Positions 48,160-58,733 of a stretch of DNA of 64,000 bases are shown in pieces. The position numbers and the translations under genes were made by a program. The DNA is taken from positions 186,001 through 250,000 of the forward strand of contig NZ_CP140151.1 in the NCBI RefSeq assembly GCF_034479555.1, read 5' to 3'. A model generated the notes under the pieces. That model was not told the origin of the DNA. It saw only the letters and a list, made by a program, of their open reading frames with translations, and did not search any database. This DNA comes from Chromohalobacter canadensis (GTDB lineage: Bacteria; Pseudomonadota; Gammaproteobacteria; Pseudomonadales; Halomonadaceae). Position 1 is the first letter of the stretch. Each line of letters starts with the position of its first letter.

Positions 48160-48627
48160 ATGAGCGACCAAGAAATGAACGTCGAAAGCTTTAACCTCGA
48201 CCATACAAAGGTCAAAGCACCTTATGTGCGTCTGGCTGGCATCAAGACCGGCGAACAAGGCGACGCGATTCACAAGTACGACCTGCGCATCTGCCAGCCC
48301 AACAAGGCCCACATGGAAATGCCCGCGCTGCATTCTCTGGAACACCTGATGGCCGAATTGTCGCGCAACCATACTGACAAGATTCTCGACATCAGCCCCA
48401 TGGGTTGCCAGACCGGCTTCTATGTCTCGTTGATCAACCACGATGATTACGACGACGTACTCGATCTTATCGACAAGACTCTCAACGACGTTCTCGTCGC
48501 CACGGAAGTGCCGGCCTGCAACGAAATGCAGTGCGGTTGGGCCGCCAGTCACAGCCTGGAAGGCGCCCAAGCCCTGGCGCGCGACCTGCTGGCCAAGCGC
48601 AATGAATGGAACCAGGTGTTCGCCTGA
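48160..48627 (+). CDS. luxS: LuxS, S-ribosylhomocysteine lyase
   Basis: The 155-residue metalloenzyme has zinc ligands H58 and H62 in HSLEHLM (with E61) and C125 in [15 protein letters not shown], plus the catalytic-type C83 in MGCQTGFY. It splits S-ribosylhomocysteine into homocysteine and DPD, the precursor of autoinducer-2. The gene sits directly before mtnN, which makes its substrate. Confidence 0.96.
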   Translation: MSDQEMNVESFNLDHTKVKAPYVRLAGIKTGEQGDAIHKYDLRICQPNKAHMEMPALHSLEHLMAELSRNHTDKILDISPMGCQTGFYVSLINHDDYDDVLDLIDKTLNDVLVATEVPACNEMQCGWAASHSLEGAQALARDLLAKRNEWNQVFA

Positions 48628-48650
48628 TCGATAGAGGGATCACGCCCCAA

Positions 48651-49358
48651 ATGCGCAAGATTGCCATCATCGGTGCCATGGCCGAGGAAGTAGAACGCCT
48701 CGCCTCGCATCTGGAAAACCGCCAGACTCGCCAGCATGCCGGCTCGACGTTCTACTCGGGCCATCTGCATGGCGTCGAGGTCGTCATTCTGCAGTCGGGA
48801 ATCGGCAAGGTGAATGCCGCTGTCGGCACCACGCAACTGCTCGAGACCTATCAGCCGGATGCCGTAATCAACACGGGGTCGGCGGGCGGCTTCGGGGCCG
48901 ACCTCGAAGTCGGCGATGTGGTCATCTCAAGCGAGGTGCGCCATCACGACGTCGATGCAGTGGTGTTCGGCTATGAATACGGCCAGGTCCCCCAAATGCC
49001 AGCCGCCTACGTTCCCGATCCTCGCCTGGTGGACGTCGCCCGCGAGTGCATCGAGGGACTCGGCGAGTTGCGCATCGCGGAAGGCCTCATCTGTACCGGT
49101 GACATCTTCATGGCCGACAAGGCCGTGGTGGCCAAGACCCGTGAACGCTTCCCGAGCATGCTGGCCGCGGAAATGGAGGCGGCTGCCATCGCCCAGACGT
49201 GCCATCTGTACGAGTGCCCCTTCGTGGTCATTCGTGCGCTATCCGATATCGCCGGCAAGGAGTCGAACCTCTCCTTCCAGGCCTTCATCGAGAAAGCAGC
49301 GACACACTCGGCGATGATGGTCGAAGCCATGGTCAAGCGACTGGGCACACCGGCCTAG
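48651..49358 (+). CDS. mtnN: MtnN (Pfs), MTA/SAH nucleosidase
   Basis: The 235-residue protein starts MRKIAIIGAMAEEVERL and contains the nucleosidase stretches NTGSAGGFGADLEVGDVV and AEMEAAAIAQTC, the latter with the catalytic-type Glu. It hydrolyses S-adenosylhomocysteine and methylthioadenosine. The start at 48651 is chosen over 48606 because the upstream residues overlap luxS and have no family match. It supplies LuxS with S-ribosylhomocysteine. Confidence 0.96.
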   Translation: MRKIAIIGAMAEEVERLASHLENRQTRQHAGSTFYSGHLHGVEVVILQSGIGKVNAAVGTTQLLETYQPDAVINTGSAGGFGADLEVGDVVISSEVRHHDVDAVVFGYEYGQVPQMPAAYVPDPRLVDVARECIEGLGELRIAEGLICTGDIFMADKAVVAKTRERFPSMLAAEMEAAAIAQTCHLYECPFVVIRALSDIAGKESNLSFQAFIEKAATHSAMMVEAMVKRLGTPA

Positions 49359-49386
49359 GTGCATCCCCGGTCCACTCGACCAGACG

Positions 49387-49422
49387 ACACGACGCCCGCG
49401 ACCCAGGTCGCGGGCGTCGTGT
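49387..49422. terminator. long perfect hairpin between converging mtnN and cysS
   Basis: A 17-bp perfect GC-rich stem with a 2-base loop lies between the two stop codons. Neither strand has a good T-run, but the position between converging genes suggests termination in both directions. Confidence 0.6.
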
Positions 49423-49442
49423 ATTGAGCCCTTCCGAACCCG

Positions 49443-50828
49443 TCAGTCGCCTTCGACTACCCAGGTCGTGCCTTGGCGGCTATCCTTCAGCACAATCCCC
49501 AGCGCCGCCAATTCATCGCGAATGCCATCGGCGGTGGCGAAGTCCTTGGCCTTTTTGGCCTGCGCCCGTGCCTCGATGCGTGCTTCGATGTCCGTCTCAC
49601 TCATCGGCAACCGCCCTGCCCCCGCCTGCAAGAAACGCTCGGGCTCCTGGCTGAACAAGCCCAGCACATCGCCCAATTCCTTGAGTTCATGAGCCAGGGC
49701 CGGTGCATGCGACGGCGCCTCCTGCTTGGCGCGATTCAACTCGCGCGCCAAATCGAACAGCACCGCCAGGGCCTCGGCAGTATTGAAGTCGTCATCCATC
49801 GCTGACACGAAACGTTCGCGATGCCCCGCCTCCACCTCGCCAGCCACCGGGGTGACGCCCTGCAGCGCGTTGTAGAAGCGCTCCAGCGAACGACGCGCGT
49901 CGCTCAAGGCATCCGGAGCGTAATTGATGGGGCTGCGGTAGTGACTGGCCAGAAGCAGGTAGCGCACCACTTCCGGCGCATGCGCCTCCAGCACCTCGCG
50001 AATCGTGAAGAAGTTGCCCAGGGACTTGGACATCTTCTCGTGATCGACACGCACCGCCCCGGCATGCATCCAGGTATTGACGTAGGGATGACCCGTCGCC
50101 GCCTCGCTCTGCGCGATCTCGTTCTCATGATGCGGAAACACCAGGTCCGGCCCCCCGCCATGAATGTCGAAGGTATCGCCCAGGCAGCAGGTCGACATCG
50201 CCGAGCATTCGATATGCCAGCCCGGTCGCCCCGCGCCCCATGGCGACGGCCAACTCTCCTCGCCCGGTTTGGCGGCTTTCCACAACACGAAGTCCAGAGG
50301 ATCTTCCTTGGCGGCCTCAACTTCGATACGTGCGCCCGAACGCATGTCATCGAGATCACGATTGCTGAGCTTGCCGTACCCCTCGAAACGCCGCACACGA
50401 TAGTAGACGTCACCATTGGTGGCCGGGTACGCATAGCCCTTGTCGATCAGGCGCTGGACCATGGCAACGATGTCATCGACATGTGCCGTGGCACGTGGCT
50501 CGCGATCCGGACGCAATACGCCAAGGCGCCCTTCGTCTTCGTGCATGGCGTCGATCATGCGCTCGGTCAGCGCCGAAATCGGCTCGCCGTTTTCCTCGGC
50601 CCGCTTGAGGATCTTGTCGTCGATATCGGTGATATTGCGCACATAATCGACATCGAATCCGCGCCAACGCAGATAGCGGGTAATCATGTCGAAGGCGACC
50701 ATGACGCGAGCATGGCCGATATGGCAGTAGTCGTAGACGGTAATCCCGCAGACATACATGCGCACCCGTCCCGCGTCGAGCGGCGTGAACGTTTCCTTGC
50801 GTCGCGTCAGCGTGTTGTAAATCTGCAC
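49443..50828 (-). CDS. cysS: CysS, cysteinyl-tRNA synthetase
   Basis: The 461-residue class I synthetase has zinc ligand C27 in [10 protein letters not shown], the HIGH motif in CHIGHARVM, the zinc-site Cys/His in HIECSAMS and [13 protein letters not shown], and KMSKS in [12 protein letters not shown]. It charges tRNA-Cys. It lies 12 bases after glnS on the same strand, so the two synthetases are probably co-transcribed. Confidence 0.98.
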   Translation of the reverse strand: MQIYNTLTRRKETFTPLDAGRVRMYVCGITVYDYCHIGHARVMVAFDMITRYLRWRGFDVDYVRNITDIDDKILKRAEENGEPISALTERMIDAMHEDEGRLGVLRPDREPRATAHVDDIVAMVQRLIDKGYAYPATNGDVYYRVRRFEGYGKLSNRDLDDMRSGARIEVEAAKEDPLDFVLWKAAKPGEESWPSPWGAGRPGWHIECSAMSTCCLGDTFDIHGGGPDLVFPHHENEIAQSEAATGHPYVNTWMHAGAVRVDHEKMSKSLGNFFTIREVLEAHAPEVVRYLLLASHYRSPINYAPDALSDARRSLERFYNALQGVTPVAGEVEAGHRERFVSAMDDDFNTAEALAVLFDLARELNRAKQEAPSHAPALAHELKELGDVLGLFSQEPERFLQAGAGRLPMSETDIEARIEARAQAKKAKDFATADGIRDELAALGIVLKDSRQGTTWVVEGD

Positions 50829-50840
50829 GGCGATCCCCTC

Positions 50841-52520
50841 TCAGCCTTTTTTCTGTGCCTTGGCCCAACCATCCTTGAGCCCCACCGTACGATTGAAAAC
50901 GAGCTTGCCATCGCGACTGTCATGTCGATCGGCACAGAAATAGCCGACGCGCTCGAACTGGTAGCGGCTTTCAGGCTCAGCATCGACCAAACTCGGTTCA
51001 GCGTAGCCTTCGACGATACGCAGCGACTCAGGATTCAAGTGCTCGAGAAAGTCGCCGTCGCGGTCACGATCCGGCGCTTCGACCTGGAACAGATTGTCGT
51101 AAAGGCGCACCTCTACCGGCACGGCGTGCGCCGTACTCACCCAGTGGATGACGCCTTTCACCTTGCGTCCTTCGGGGTTCTTGCCCAGCGTGTCGAGATC
51201 GACACTGCAGCGTAGCTCCTGGATCTCGCCGTCGGCATCCTTGATGACCTCGTCGCAACGGATCACGTAGGCATTGCGCAGACGTACTTCCTTGCCCGGC
51301 GCCAGGCGGAAGAACTTCTTGGGCGGTTCTTCCATGAAATCGTCACGGTCGATCCACACCTCGCGCGTCAACGGCAAGTGGCGCACGCCCATATCATCAC
51401 GCGCCGGATGGCCAGCCACCTCGAAGGTTTCCTGATGATCCTCGGGGAGATTGGTCAACACCACCTTGAGCGGCTTGAGCACGCACATCGCGCGCGGCGC
51501 ATTGTCTTCCAGGTCAGAGCGAATCGCATGATACAACATAGCGATATCCACCATGCCGCCATCGGCCCGCGTCACACCGATCATCTCGCAGAACTTGCGC
51601 ACCGAGCCCGGCGTATAACCACGCCGACGCATACCCGAAATCGTCGGCATGCGCGGATCGTCCCAACCATCCACGATGCCCTGATCGACCAGCAGCTTGA
51701 GCTTGCGCTTGGAGGTCACCGTGTGCGCGAGATTGAGACGCGCAAACTCGATCTGGCGCGGCTTGCCAGGCACCGGAAGGTTTTCGAGGAACCACTCGTA
51801 AAGCGGACGATGATCCTCGAACTCCAGTGTGCAGATGGAGTGCGTGACGCCCTCGAGCGCATCCGACTGACCATGCGTGAAATCGTAGGACGGGTAGATC
51901 TTCCACTTGTCACCCGTCTGATGATGGTGGGCATGTCGAACACGATAAAGGATCGGATCACGCAGATTGATGTTGGACGCCGCCATATCGATCTTGGCAC
52001 GCAACACCTTCTCGCCCTCGGCGAACTCGCCCTTGCGCATGCGCTCGAGTAGATCAAGGTTTTCTTCGGGCGTACGATCGCGATACGGGCTCGGCTTGCC
52101 CGATTCGGTCAAGGTGCCGCGATATTCACGAATCTCGTCGGGAGACAGGTCATCGACATACGCCTTGCCCTCACGCACCAAATGCTGTGCCCAGGCATAC
52201 AACTGATCGAAGTAATCCGAGGCATAGCGTACTGCCCCATCCCACTCGAATCCTAACCAAGTAATATCGTCCTTGATGGCATCGATATAGGCTTGCTCTT
52301 CCTTGGCGGGGTTGGTGTCGTCGAAACGCAGATGGCATTGACCGCCAAACTGCTCGGCAAGCCCGAAATTCAGACAGATCGACTTGGCGTGGCCGATGTG
52401 CAGGAAACCGTTAGGTTCCGGCGGAAACCGAGTGACGATGGTATCTTGGCGACCGGCCTCGATTTCCTCGCGAACCTGATTGCGGATGAAATTCGGGGCG
52501 GAGTGGCTATCTACGCTCAT
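50841..52520 (-). CDS. glnS: GlnS, glutaminyl-tRNA synthetase
   Basis: The 559-residue class I synthetase has the HIGH motif in [13 protein letters not shown] and the KMSKS equivalent VTSKRK. The catalytic domain is followed by two beta-barrel anticodon-binding domains. It charges tRNA-Gln directly, so the indirect GatCAB route is not required for glutamine here. The start at 52520 ([11 protein letters not shown]) fits family starts better than 52616. It diverges from ppiB. Confidence 0.97.
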   Translation of the reverse strand: MSVDSHSAPNFIRNQVREEIEAGRQDTIVTRFPPEPNGFLHIGHAKSICLNFGLAEQFGGQCHLRFDDTNPAKEEQAYIDAIKDDITWLGFEWDGAVRYASDYFDQLYAWAQHLVREGKAYVDDLSPDEIREYRGTLTESGKPSPYRDRTPEENLDLLERMRKGEFAEGEKVLRAKIDMAASNINLRDPILYRVRHAHHHQTGDKWKIYPSYDFTHGQSDALEGVTHSICTLEFEDHRPLYEWFLENLPVPGKPRQIEFARLNLAHTVTSKRKLKLLVDQGIVDGWDDPRMPTISGMRRRGYTPGSVRKFCEMIGVTRADGGMVDIAMLYHAIRSDLEDNAPRAMCVLKPLKVVLTNLPEDHQETFEVAGHPARDDMGVRHLPLTREVWIDRDDFMEEPPKKFFRLAPGKEVRLRNAYVIRCDEVIKDADGEIQELRCSVDLDTLGKNPEGRKVKGVIHWVSTAHAVPVEVRLYDNLFQVEAPDRDRDGDFLEHLNPESLRIVEGYAEPSLVDAEPESRYQFERVGYFCADRHDSRDGKLVFNRTVGLKDGWAKAQKKG

Positions 52521-52687
52521 GGGCTGTCTAAAGAACCTCTGTTCGTTCGCGAAGTGACCGAAGGGCACGTCAAAGCACTGGCTGGCGCCTCGACACGGTT
52601 TCGCCCGCGGGTGCAAAGCCGCTATTATAGCGCGACGCCAGCGCGCGACGCCAAGTCGCGCTCAGTTCTCTTCGCCAGGATACGCCC

Positions 52688-53182
52688 ATGATCGTTCTGC
52701 AAACCAATTACGGCAGCATTCGTCTGCGCCTCGACCATGAAAACGCCCCCAAGACGGCGGCCAATTTCGAGCAATACGTGCGCGACGGCCATTACGACGA
52801 CACCCTGTTCCATCGCGTCATCGACGGCTTCATGGTCCAGGGCGGCGGCTTCGACACCCAGTTCGAACAAAAGCCCACCCGCGCGCCGATCGACAATGAA
52901 GCGGACAACGGCCTGAAGAACGTCAAGGGCAGCGTGGCCATGGCACGCACCCAGGACCCGCACTCCGCCAGTGCGCAATTCTTCATCAATGTCGCCGATA
53001 ACGACTTCCTAAATCATCGCGACAAGTCCATGCAAGGCTGGGGATATTGCGTCTTTGCCGAGGTCGCCGAAGGCATGGATGTCGTCGAAAAGATCAAGAA
53101 CATCCGCACCACACGCCGCGGCATGCACGCCGACGTGCCCGCCGAAGACGTGATCCTCGAGCGTGCTTACCTCGAAGACTGA
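52688..53182 (+). CDS. ppiB: PpiB, cytoplasmic cyclophilin
   Basis: The 164-residue cyclophilin has the active-site stretches [16 protein letters not shown] and [18 protein letters not shown]. No signal peptide is present, so it is the cytosolic form. It isomerises prolyl peptide bonds. It is followed by a strong terminator before lpxH. Confidence 0.97.
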   Translation: MIVLQTNYGSIRLRLDHENAPKTAANFEQYVRDGHYDDTLFHRVIDGFMVQGGGFDTQFEQKPTRAPIDNEADNGLKNVKGSVAMARTQDPHSASAQFFINVADNDFLNHRDKSMQGWGYCVFAEVAEGMDVVEKIKNIRTTRRGMHADVPAEDVILERAYLED

Positions 53183-53191
53183 TCACCACAC

Positions 53192-53225
53192 GCCATGCCG
53201 TGCCTTCCGGCACGGCATGGCTTTT
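53192..53225 (+). terminator. terminator after ppiB
   Basis: A 13-bp perfect stem (GCCATGCCGTGCC / GGCACGGCATGGC) with a TTCC loop is followed by TTTT. Confidence 0.88.
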
Positions 53226-53265
53226 GCGTTTCCCTTCTCGCCATGCTCACGAGGACGCCAGCACG

Positions 53266-53994
53266 ATGACCACCTTGCTGATTTCCGATTTGCACCTCCA
53301 CGCAGGCCAGCCGGACATCGCCCACGGCTTTCTGAATTATCTGGAGACCGAGGCGCGCCACGCCGACACGCTCTATCTGCTCGGCGATATCTTCGAAGCC
53401 TGGATCGGCGACGACTACCTCGGTGATTTGGAGCGTCAAGTCATCGATGCGCTAAAGCGCCTCAGCGACGCCGGCACCCAAATTTATTTCATGCATGGCA
53501 ATCGCGACTTCCTGGTCGGTAACGCCTTCGCCGATGCCGCCGGTGCCACCCTGCTCGATGACCCGAGCCTTGTGGCCCTGGGCAACCAGCGCGTGCTGCT
53601 GATGCACGGCGACAGCTTATGCACCGGCGATGAGGAGTACATGAAGTTTCGTGCCAAGGCGCGAGACCCCGAATGGCAAGCCCAGATTCTTGCCCTGCCC
53701 GTCGAGCAACGCCTGGAACTCGCCAAGAGCCTGCGTCTGCAATCCTCGGACGCCAACACACAAAAAGCCGATGCGATCATGGATGTAACGCCGTCGGAAG
53801 TCGAAGCTGCCATGCGCGCGCATGGCGTCACCACACTCATCCACGGCCATACGCATCGCCCGGCGGTACACGACTTCGAGCTCGATGACCAGAGTGCTCG
53901 ACGCATCGTACTCGGCGACTGGCAACCCGGCAGCGGCTGGGAAATACGTGTCGAAGACGACGCCGAGCCACAGCTACGCGAATTCGCGATCTGA
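53266..53994 (+). CDS. lpxH: LpxH, UDP-2,3-diacylglucosamine pyrophosphatase
   Basis: The 242-residue metallophosphoesterase has the metal-site motifs ISDLHLH (D8, H10), GDIFEAWIGDD, GNRDFL, LLMHGDSLCTGDEEY and IHGHTHRPAVH. It makes lipid X in the lipid A pathway at the inner face of the inner membrane. The start at 53266 is the first Met of the family-like sequence; the frame is open upstream without meaning. Confidence 0.95.
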   Translation: MTTLLISDLHLHAGQPDIAHGFLNYLETEARHADTLYLLGDIFEAWIGDDYLGDLERQVIDALKRLSDAGTQIYFMHGNRDFLVGNAFADAAGATLLDDPSLVALGNQRVLLMHGDSLCTGDEEYMKFRAKARDPEWQAQILALPVEQRLELAKSLRLQSSDANTQKADAIMDVTPSEVEAAMRAHGVTTLIHGHTHRPAVHDFELDDQSARRIVLGDWQPGSGWEIRVEDDAEPQLREFAI

Positions 53995-54011
53995 CGGCGC
54001 CGGGCTTGCGA

Positions 54012-57000
54012 TCATGACCGCTCGTGCTGCGGCTCGACGGCACGATCAAGTTGCAAGCGCCAGCGCACCAGCATCGGGGCGTCAGTCAACGAGACCTGGC
54101 CCAGCAACTGGCGGAAGCGTTGTCGCATATCGTCATCATCAGGGTCGACCAGCGTCAGCCAGACTTCACAAGCATTGATCTGGTGATGCCGATTCTCCTG
54201 CTCGCTCGCCACGCGATAAGCCTGTTCGGCCAAGCGACGCACGTCCTGAGGCGCATGCCCCAGCGCGTGGCGAACGCGCACCATTTGCAGGGTCAGCTCC
54301 GGTAAATACAACGAATCGCGTTCACGCGCGACCATCAAGCATTGGTCCAGATAATCCTCGGCCCGGGCATATTCTCCCAGCGCCAAGCAAGCATCGCCGT
54401 ACCACAGCAAAGGGCGTTGATAACGACCTTGTCCCGTGGCCTCCGCCACCCGCGCCATGCTCTCTTCAAGCAGTTCCAGGCCCTGCGGGTCGCCACTCAT
54501 CGCCTTGTGCCAGCCGAGAATGCCTTGCGCCGAGTAATGCCAGAGATGCAGATCCGGCGTCGACGTCACTTCGTGCGCGCGTTCGGCGCGTGCCGCTGCC
54601 ATGTGTACATGTCCTAACTGGCGATACAACGCCGCGGCGAAAATTAGCGACAGCGCCAACGAGCCGGGATGCTTGATCGACTCGGCCAGACGTATCGCCG
54701 CCTCGATCTGTTGCTCGGCACGCCGATAATCGCCGCGCAGGCACAAGGCCCAGGCATGGTAGCAAGCCGCTGCGACCTGCGGATGATCGGAAAACGGCAA
54801 CCAATCGAGCACCATCGGCTGATGCAGCGGATCGATTTCCTCTAGATGTTCGAAGGCATGACGCACACGCCCCGCCCAGTATTCGCAATGCGCTCGCGCA
54901 TAATCCGCCAGGCGCTGGTAACGCGGATCGACGAGGCGCTCGGCGAACGCCGACAAGCGCGCCGCCAATGCAAATGCATCGGCATGCGCATGGCGCTGGC
55001 TGCAGCCGACCCATAACCCCCAGGTCACCAGGAACGGTTGCTCGTCATCCGGTTCGTCGTCTTCTACGCACCGCGCCTCCAGCGTCCCCAACATATCCTT
55101 GGCGCGCACGAAGCTCTCATGCGCCGTGGGCGAACCGTGCCCTTCGAGCGCAAAGGCAGCCTGGCCGCGCACCGTCAAAAGGCTAATGTGGCGCTCTTCC
55201 TGCGAGTCGAGACCTTGCAGGCACTCCAGGCCCGCATCGGCCATCTGTAGCGCCGTGCGGTTGGCACTCAGCTTGAGGGCGGCCCGCGCGGCAAGTTCAA
55301 AGTAGCGCGCCGCCCGCGCATGGTCACCGCTACGACGCAAGTGAGACGCGAAGTATCCCGGATGCTGACCAATCAAGGCCGGGAAGCGCTCCTCGATGAG
55401 CGTGACGACCTGGTGGTGGAGCCGCTCCCTGACATCGCGAGGACAGGAAAGGTACGCAGCTTCCTGCAAAAGTTGATGAACGAACTGATAGTCGAATGGG
55501 CTATCGCCATGGCAGGGCTCGATGATCTCCAGGCGTTGCATGTGATCGAGCACCTGCTTGAGACGTGTCTCGCCGAGCCCGGTGCATTCGCGCAGGAAAG
55601 CGACCCGGAATTGGCGCCCGAGCACCGCCGCGACATGCGCCACATCGCGGTCGGCATCGAGCTGCTCGATGCGGCTGGAAAGAAGCCCCAGTAACCCACG
55701 TGGCAACTCATCCACCTGGACGCGACGCCCCTCGCGCCGATCCATGTCGAGACGCCGACAAATTTCTTGCAAGTAAAGCGGCACTCCGTCGCAACGCTCG
55801 ATGAGCTGCTCACGCAAACGCGGGCTGATATGCAGCCGATAGTGCTTAGCCAATTGCACCAGCAACCGTGACGACTGCGTGCTGTCCAGACGTCCCAGCA
55901 CGATGTGCTGGTCCCAATTGAGCCGCACCGGCAACGCCTCGCGCCCATGGTGGCTCGCAATCAGCATGAAGGGAACATTGATCGGCAGGCGTGCCTGTAA
56001 TGCCAGCAACACCTTGAGCGAGAGTTCATCCATCCATTGCAGGTCATCGATGACCAAGGCCAGCGGGCGGCTCGCGGTGATGCGCTCTATCAGCGAATGG
56101 AAGAGTTGCGTGACCGGCTCGAGACTCTCACCCAGGTCACCGTCACCCTCATCACTCAGCGCTTGGTAGAGTACCCCGCGCTGCGATTCGTCCAGCGCCG
56201 GCTCATTAGCCAACCAGGTGGAAAGCGTTGAGCCATCGACATCTCGGTCGAGATACCAACGCAACAGCGCGCGCACCACTCCGTAAGGGGTCTGGGTCGA
56301 CAAGCGGGTCGTCGGCTGCCAACACAGGGCGATCTCCTGGCTTTGCTCCAGTTGCCGGAAGCTTACCAACAACGCCGACTTGCCCATGCCCAGCGCACCT
56401 TGCACCAGCACGCTCTGGCGCAACCCGATGACTACCCGGGCCAGCGCATCGCGCAACTGTCGCAGTGCCGCTTCGCGCCCGATCAAGCTCGGCGGCGTGG
56501 CATCGCGCCCGCCTTCGTCGACCCCCAGTACCAACGCACGCAGACGCACCCGCCCATCGGCGGCTAGCAAGCGCGTCGTCAGGCGCGGCTGCAAATCCAG
56601 CGCGGGGGGCATGTGCTGGCTCGCCTCTTGCGAAATCACCAGCTCGCTGCCCTGGGCGGCGCTCATGAGCTCGAGTGCCGGCTGCGTCACCTGTCCCAGG
56701 GGGTCGGCCAAGCGGCGTTCGGGCAGATACAACCCACGCCCGCTGTTGAGGCCCGCGGCCAGTTCGAAGCGTGGCGCCGGATCGCCCCCCGACCAGTGAC
56801 GCTGAACCTCCTCGGGGAGCTGGCGACGACAATGCTCGTACAAAGCCACCAGTTCGGCCAATTGGTGCGCCGGCCCATGGGTGCCGAAACAGGCTAACCC
56901 TAACCCGCCGGTGGCGCCAGGCAGCCAGAAGCCACCCAGTAGATGACATTGGCGCTCCAGCCAACGCATCAGCTCTACTTGCAGGAGCAGACAGGCGTAT

Positions 57001-57896
57001 CCTTGAGCACGCTCCTGCCAGTCGCCCTTCAAGTGCAGCCGAATCGCCATCACCGATAGCTGGCGATAGTCGATCTCGTCTTCACGCACGGGGGCACTGT
57101 CCAGCGCCACGGCCCGCGAAAAGGCGCCCTGAGGCGAGGTCGGCGCCGTCGGCTGTGCGCCACCCGACCAGTAGCGTGCCAACTGTAAAAACTCGGCATC
57201 GGGCTGCTGGCCAGACAGTGCCAGCATTTCCAGATAGGCATTGAACTGCTCATGCGCAGCGGCAATTTGTCCCTTCTCGGCCAACTGACGCACCAAGCGT
57301 TCATGGAAGGGGCCATACCCCGAAAAACGACTCACCAACTGACGCAAAATCTCCTCGGAGACGTCATCGACGCCGTCCAGCGCTTGCTCGATATAGGCGG
57401 TCATGCGTTGGCGCCATTCGCCACGCACCTTGACCAACCAGCGCTGGAACTCACTGCACTGCGGCAAGTGCAGTTCTTCGACCAAGTCGCCACGATACAA
57501 CGCGAGCAACTCGTCGATGGCACCGATCTCGGGTGGCGCCTTGAGCAGCGTCTCGATACGACGCACATCCATTACCCAATACGATTCCAGATGCAACGCG
57601 ATGCTTTGACGCGAGACCGTCAAGGCCGACTCGGCCTCATCGCCGAGACCTTGCCGCAGGCAATGCAGCGCATGGCGCAAATTGGTGCGCCCCGACGACA
57701 AGCCTTGATCGGGCCACAGCATTTCCGCCAGTCCAGCGCGATTGGCCGCTTGCTCGTTGAGCAACAGATAGACCAACAACGCCTTGACTTTGTCATAGCT
57801 GAACTGGGTGAGCGTGGAGCCCCCCACCGACATCGAAAAATGCCCGAAAAGCGTCAATCGAGGCGGTTCCCGGGTGTCCTGAGTCATGGTCGTCAT
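54012..57896 (-). CDS. large SARP/BTAD-type regulator with ATPase and TPR-like region
   Basis: The 1294-residue protein starts with a winged-helix DNA-binding domain (about 12-100; RTNLRHALHCLRQGLGD) and a BTAD helical domain (about 105-245). Residues about 280-460 resemble a degenerate nucleotide-cyclase-like domain. The ATPase domain has Walker A GALGMGKSALL (500-510) and Walker B LALVIDDLQW (612-621). The last 400 residues are Ala/Leu-rich helical repeats of TPR type. This layout fits AfsR/MalT-like STAND regulators, which use ATP binding to switch on transcription. Its target and ligand are unknown. It converges with lpxH, and a palindromic element lies 24 bases upstream of its start. Confidence 0.88.
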   Translation of the reverse strand: MTTMTQDTREPPRLTLFGHFSMSVGGSTLTQFSYDKVKALLVYLLLNEQAANRAGLAEMLWPDQGLSSGRTNLRHALHCLRQGLGDEAESALTVSRQSIALHLESYWVMDVRRIETLLKAPPEIGAIDELLALYRGDLVEELHLPQCSEFQRWLVKVRGEWRQRMTAYIEQALDGVDDVSEEILRQLVSRFSGYGPFHERLVRQLAEKGQIAAAHEQFNAYLEMLALSGQQPDAEFLQLARYWSGGAQPTAPTSPQGAFSRAVALDSAPVREDEIDYRQLSVMAIRLHLKGDWQERAQGYACLLLQVELMRWLERQCHLLGGFWLPGATGGLGLACFGTHGPAHQLAELVALYEHCRRQLPEEVQRHWSGGDPAPRFELAAGLNSGRGLYLPERRLADPLGQVTQPALELMSAAQGSELVISQEASQHMPPALDLQPRLTTRLLAADGRVRLRALVLGVDEGGRDATPPSLIGREAALRQLRDALARVVIGLRQSVLVQGALGMGKSALLVSFRQLEQSQEIALCWQPTTRLSTQTPYGVVRALLRWYLDRDVDGSTLSTWLANEPALDESQRGVLYQALSDEGDGDLGESLEPVTQLFHSLIERITASRPLALVIDDLQWMDELSLKVLLALQARLPINVPFMLIASHHGREALPVRLNWDQHIVLGRLDSTQSSRLLVQLAKHYRLHISPRLREQLIERCDGVPLYLQEICRRLDMDRREGRRVQVDELPRGLLGLLSSRIEQLDADRDVAHVAAVLGRQFRVAFLRECTGLGETRLKQVLDHMQRLEIIEPCHGDSPFDYQFVHQLLQEAAYLSCPRDVRERLHHQVVTLIEERFPALIGQHPGYFASHLRRSGDHARAARYFELAARAALKLSANRTALQMADAGLECLQGLDSQEERHISLLTVRGQAAFALEGHGSPTAHESFVRAKDMLGTLEARCVEDDEPDDEQPFLVTWGLWVGCSQRHAHADAFALAARLSAFAERLVDPRYQRLADYARAHCEYWAGRVRHAFEHLEEIDPLHQPMVLDWLPFSDHPQVAAACYHAWALCLRGDYRRAEQQIEAAIRLAESIKHPGSLALSLIFAAALYRQLGHVHMAAARAERAHEVTSTPDLHLWHYSAQGILGWHKAMSGDPQGLELLEESMARVAEATGQGRYQRPLLWYGDACLALGEYARAEDYLDQCLMVARERDSLYLPELTLQMVRVRHALGHAPQDVRRLAEQAYRVASEQENRHHQINACEVWLTLVDPDDDDMRQRFRQLLGQVSLTDAPMLVRWRLQLDRAVEPQHERS

Positions 57897-57920
57897 ACTC
57901 TGATTGGGCCGTTAGACACT

Positions 57921-58049
57921 GTCTGAAAAGTGCCTGCGCTCGATCATACGGCGTTAAAAATGAGCTCAAAGTACTCATTTACGACGTGTAAACTCCGTCT
58001 ATTCGCCAATTTTTGCCTTGTCTGATCATCGCTCGTCGACTTTTCAGAC
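57921..58049. repeat. 129-bp near-palindromic element (MITE-like)
   Basis: The ends are an 11-bp perfect inverted repeat, GTCTGAAAAGT and ACTTTTCAGAC. The interior is also symmetric: AAAAAT at 57956-57961 mirrors ATTTTT at 58009-58014, and TTTAC-GACGT-GTAAA sits exactly at the centre (57985). GATCAT occurs in both arms. The element encodes no protein. It resembles small palindromic repeats found at many sites in some gammaproteobacterial genomes, but copy number cannot be judged from one window. Confidence 0.65.
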
Positions 58050-58073
58050 GAGGCCTTACGCCGGCGAGCGCGA

Positions 58074-58700
58074 TCACGCTGCCGACGGCACACCGCTGTG
58101 GAAACGAAAGCAGGTATCCGGTGATTCGATCAGTTCGCGCTCACGCTCGGCGAAGAAAGCGATACGCGGCGCGATATCCTGCGTGGCGTACTTCTGCGCC
58201 AGCGCCAGATAATCTTCGTAATGGCGTCCTTCCGACTTAACCAGAGCGCGATAGAACTTGGCAAGCTCATCATCCAGAAAAGGGATCAGAGACGCGAAGC
58301 GTTCACAGGAGCGTGCCTCAATGAAGGCGCCGACGATCAGGGTATCAACCAGCCGTTGCGGATCGTCCTTGCCGACATGCTGGCGCAATCCCGCTGCATA
58401 GCGCGAGGCGCTGAGTTGGCGATAGCGCACGCCACGCTCGCGCATCAAGGTCACCACCTGCTCGAAATGCAAGAGTTCCTCGCGGGCCAGCTGCGACATC
58501 TTGGTCAACAACTCAGTATGCTCGACATAGCGATACATCAGATTCATCGCCGTGGATGCCGCCTTTTTCTCGCATTGAGCGTGATCTATGAGCAATAGCG
58601 ACGGATGCTCCAGCGCTGCCTGAACCCAGGCATCCGGCGTTGCGCATGGCAAAAAGTTCAACAGTTCTTGGGGTAGCAAGGCGTTTGCGTCAGTAGACAT
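58074..58700 (-). CDS. miaE: MiaE, tRNA-(ms2io6A) hydroxylase
   Basis: The 208-residue ferritin-like di-iron protein has helices with EHTELLTKMSQLAREELLHFEQV (E..H type iron ligands), EARSCERFASLIPFLDDE and SEGRHYEDYLALAQ. It hydroxylates the ms2i6A base at position 37 of tRNAs reading UNN codons. The gene is followed on the minus strand by the palindromic element and preceded closely by the DUF1289 gene. Confidence 0.94.
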   Translation of the reverse strand: MSTDANALLPQELLNFLPCATPDAWVQAALEHPSLLLIDHAQCEKKAASTAMNLMYRYVEHTELLTKMSQLAREELLHFEQVVTLMRERGVRYRQLSASRYAAGLRQHVGKDDPQRLVDTLIVGAFIEARSCERFASLIPFLDDELAKFYRALVKSEGRHYEDYLALAQKYATQDIAPRIAFFAERERELIESPDTCFRFHSGVPSAA

Positions 58701-58733
58701 GGCTTTCTTCTATCAGGTGAGCGGTCATGGAAG

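Noticed and set aside
49821..51215. 464-codon open frame on the plus strand
   Set aside because: It is antisense to cysS and the end of glnS; no family features.
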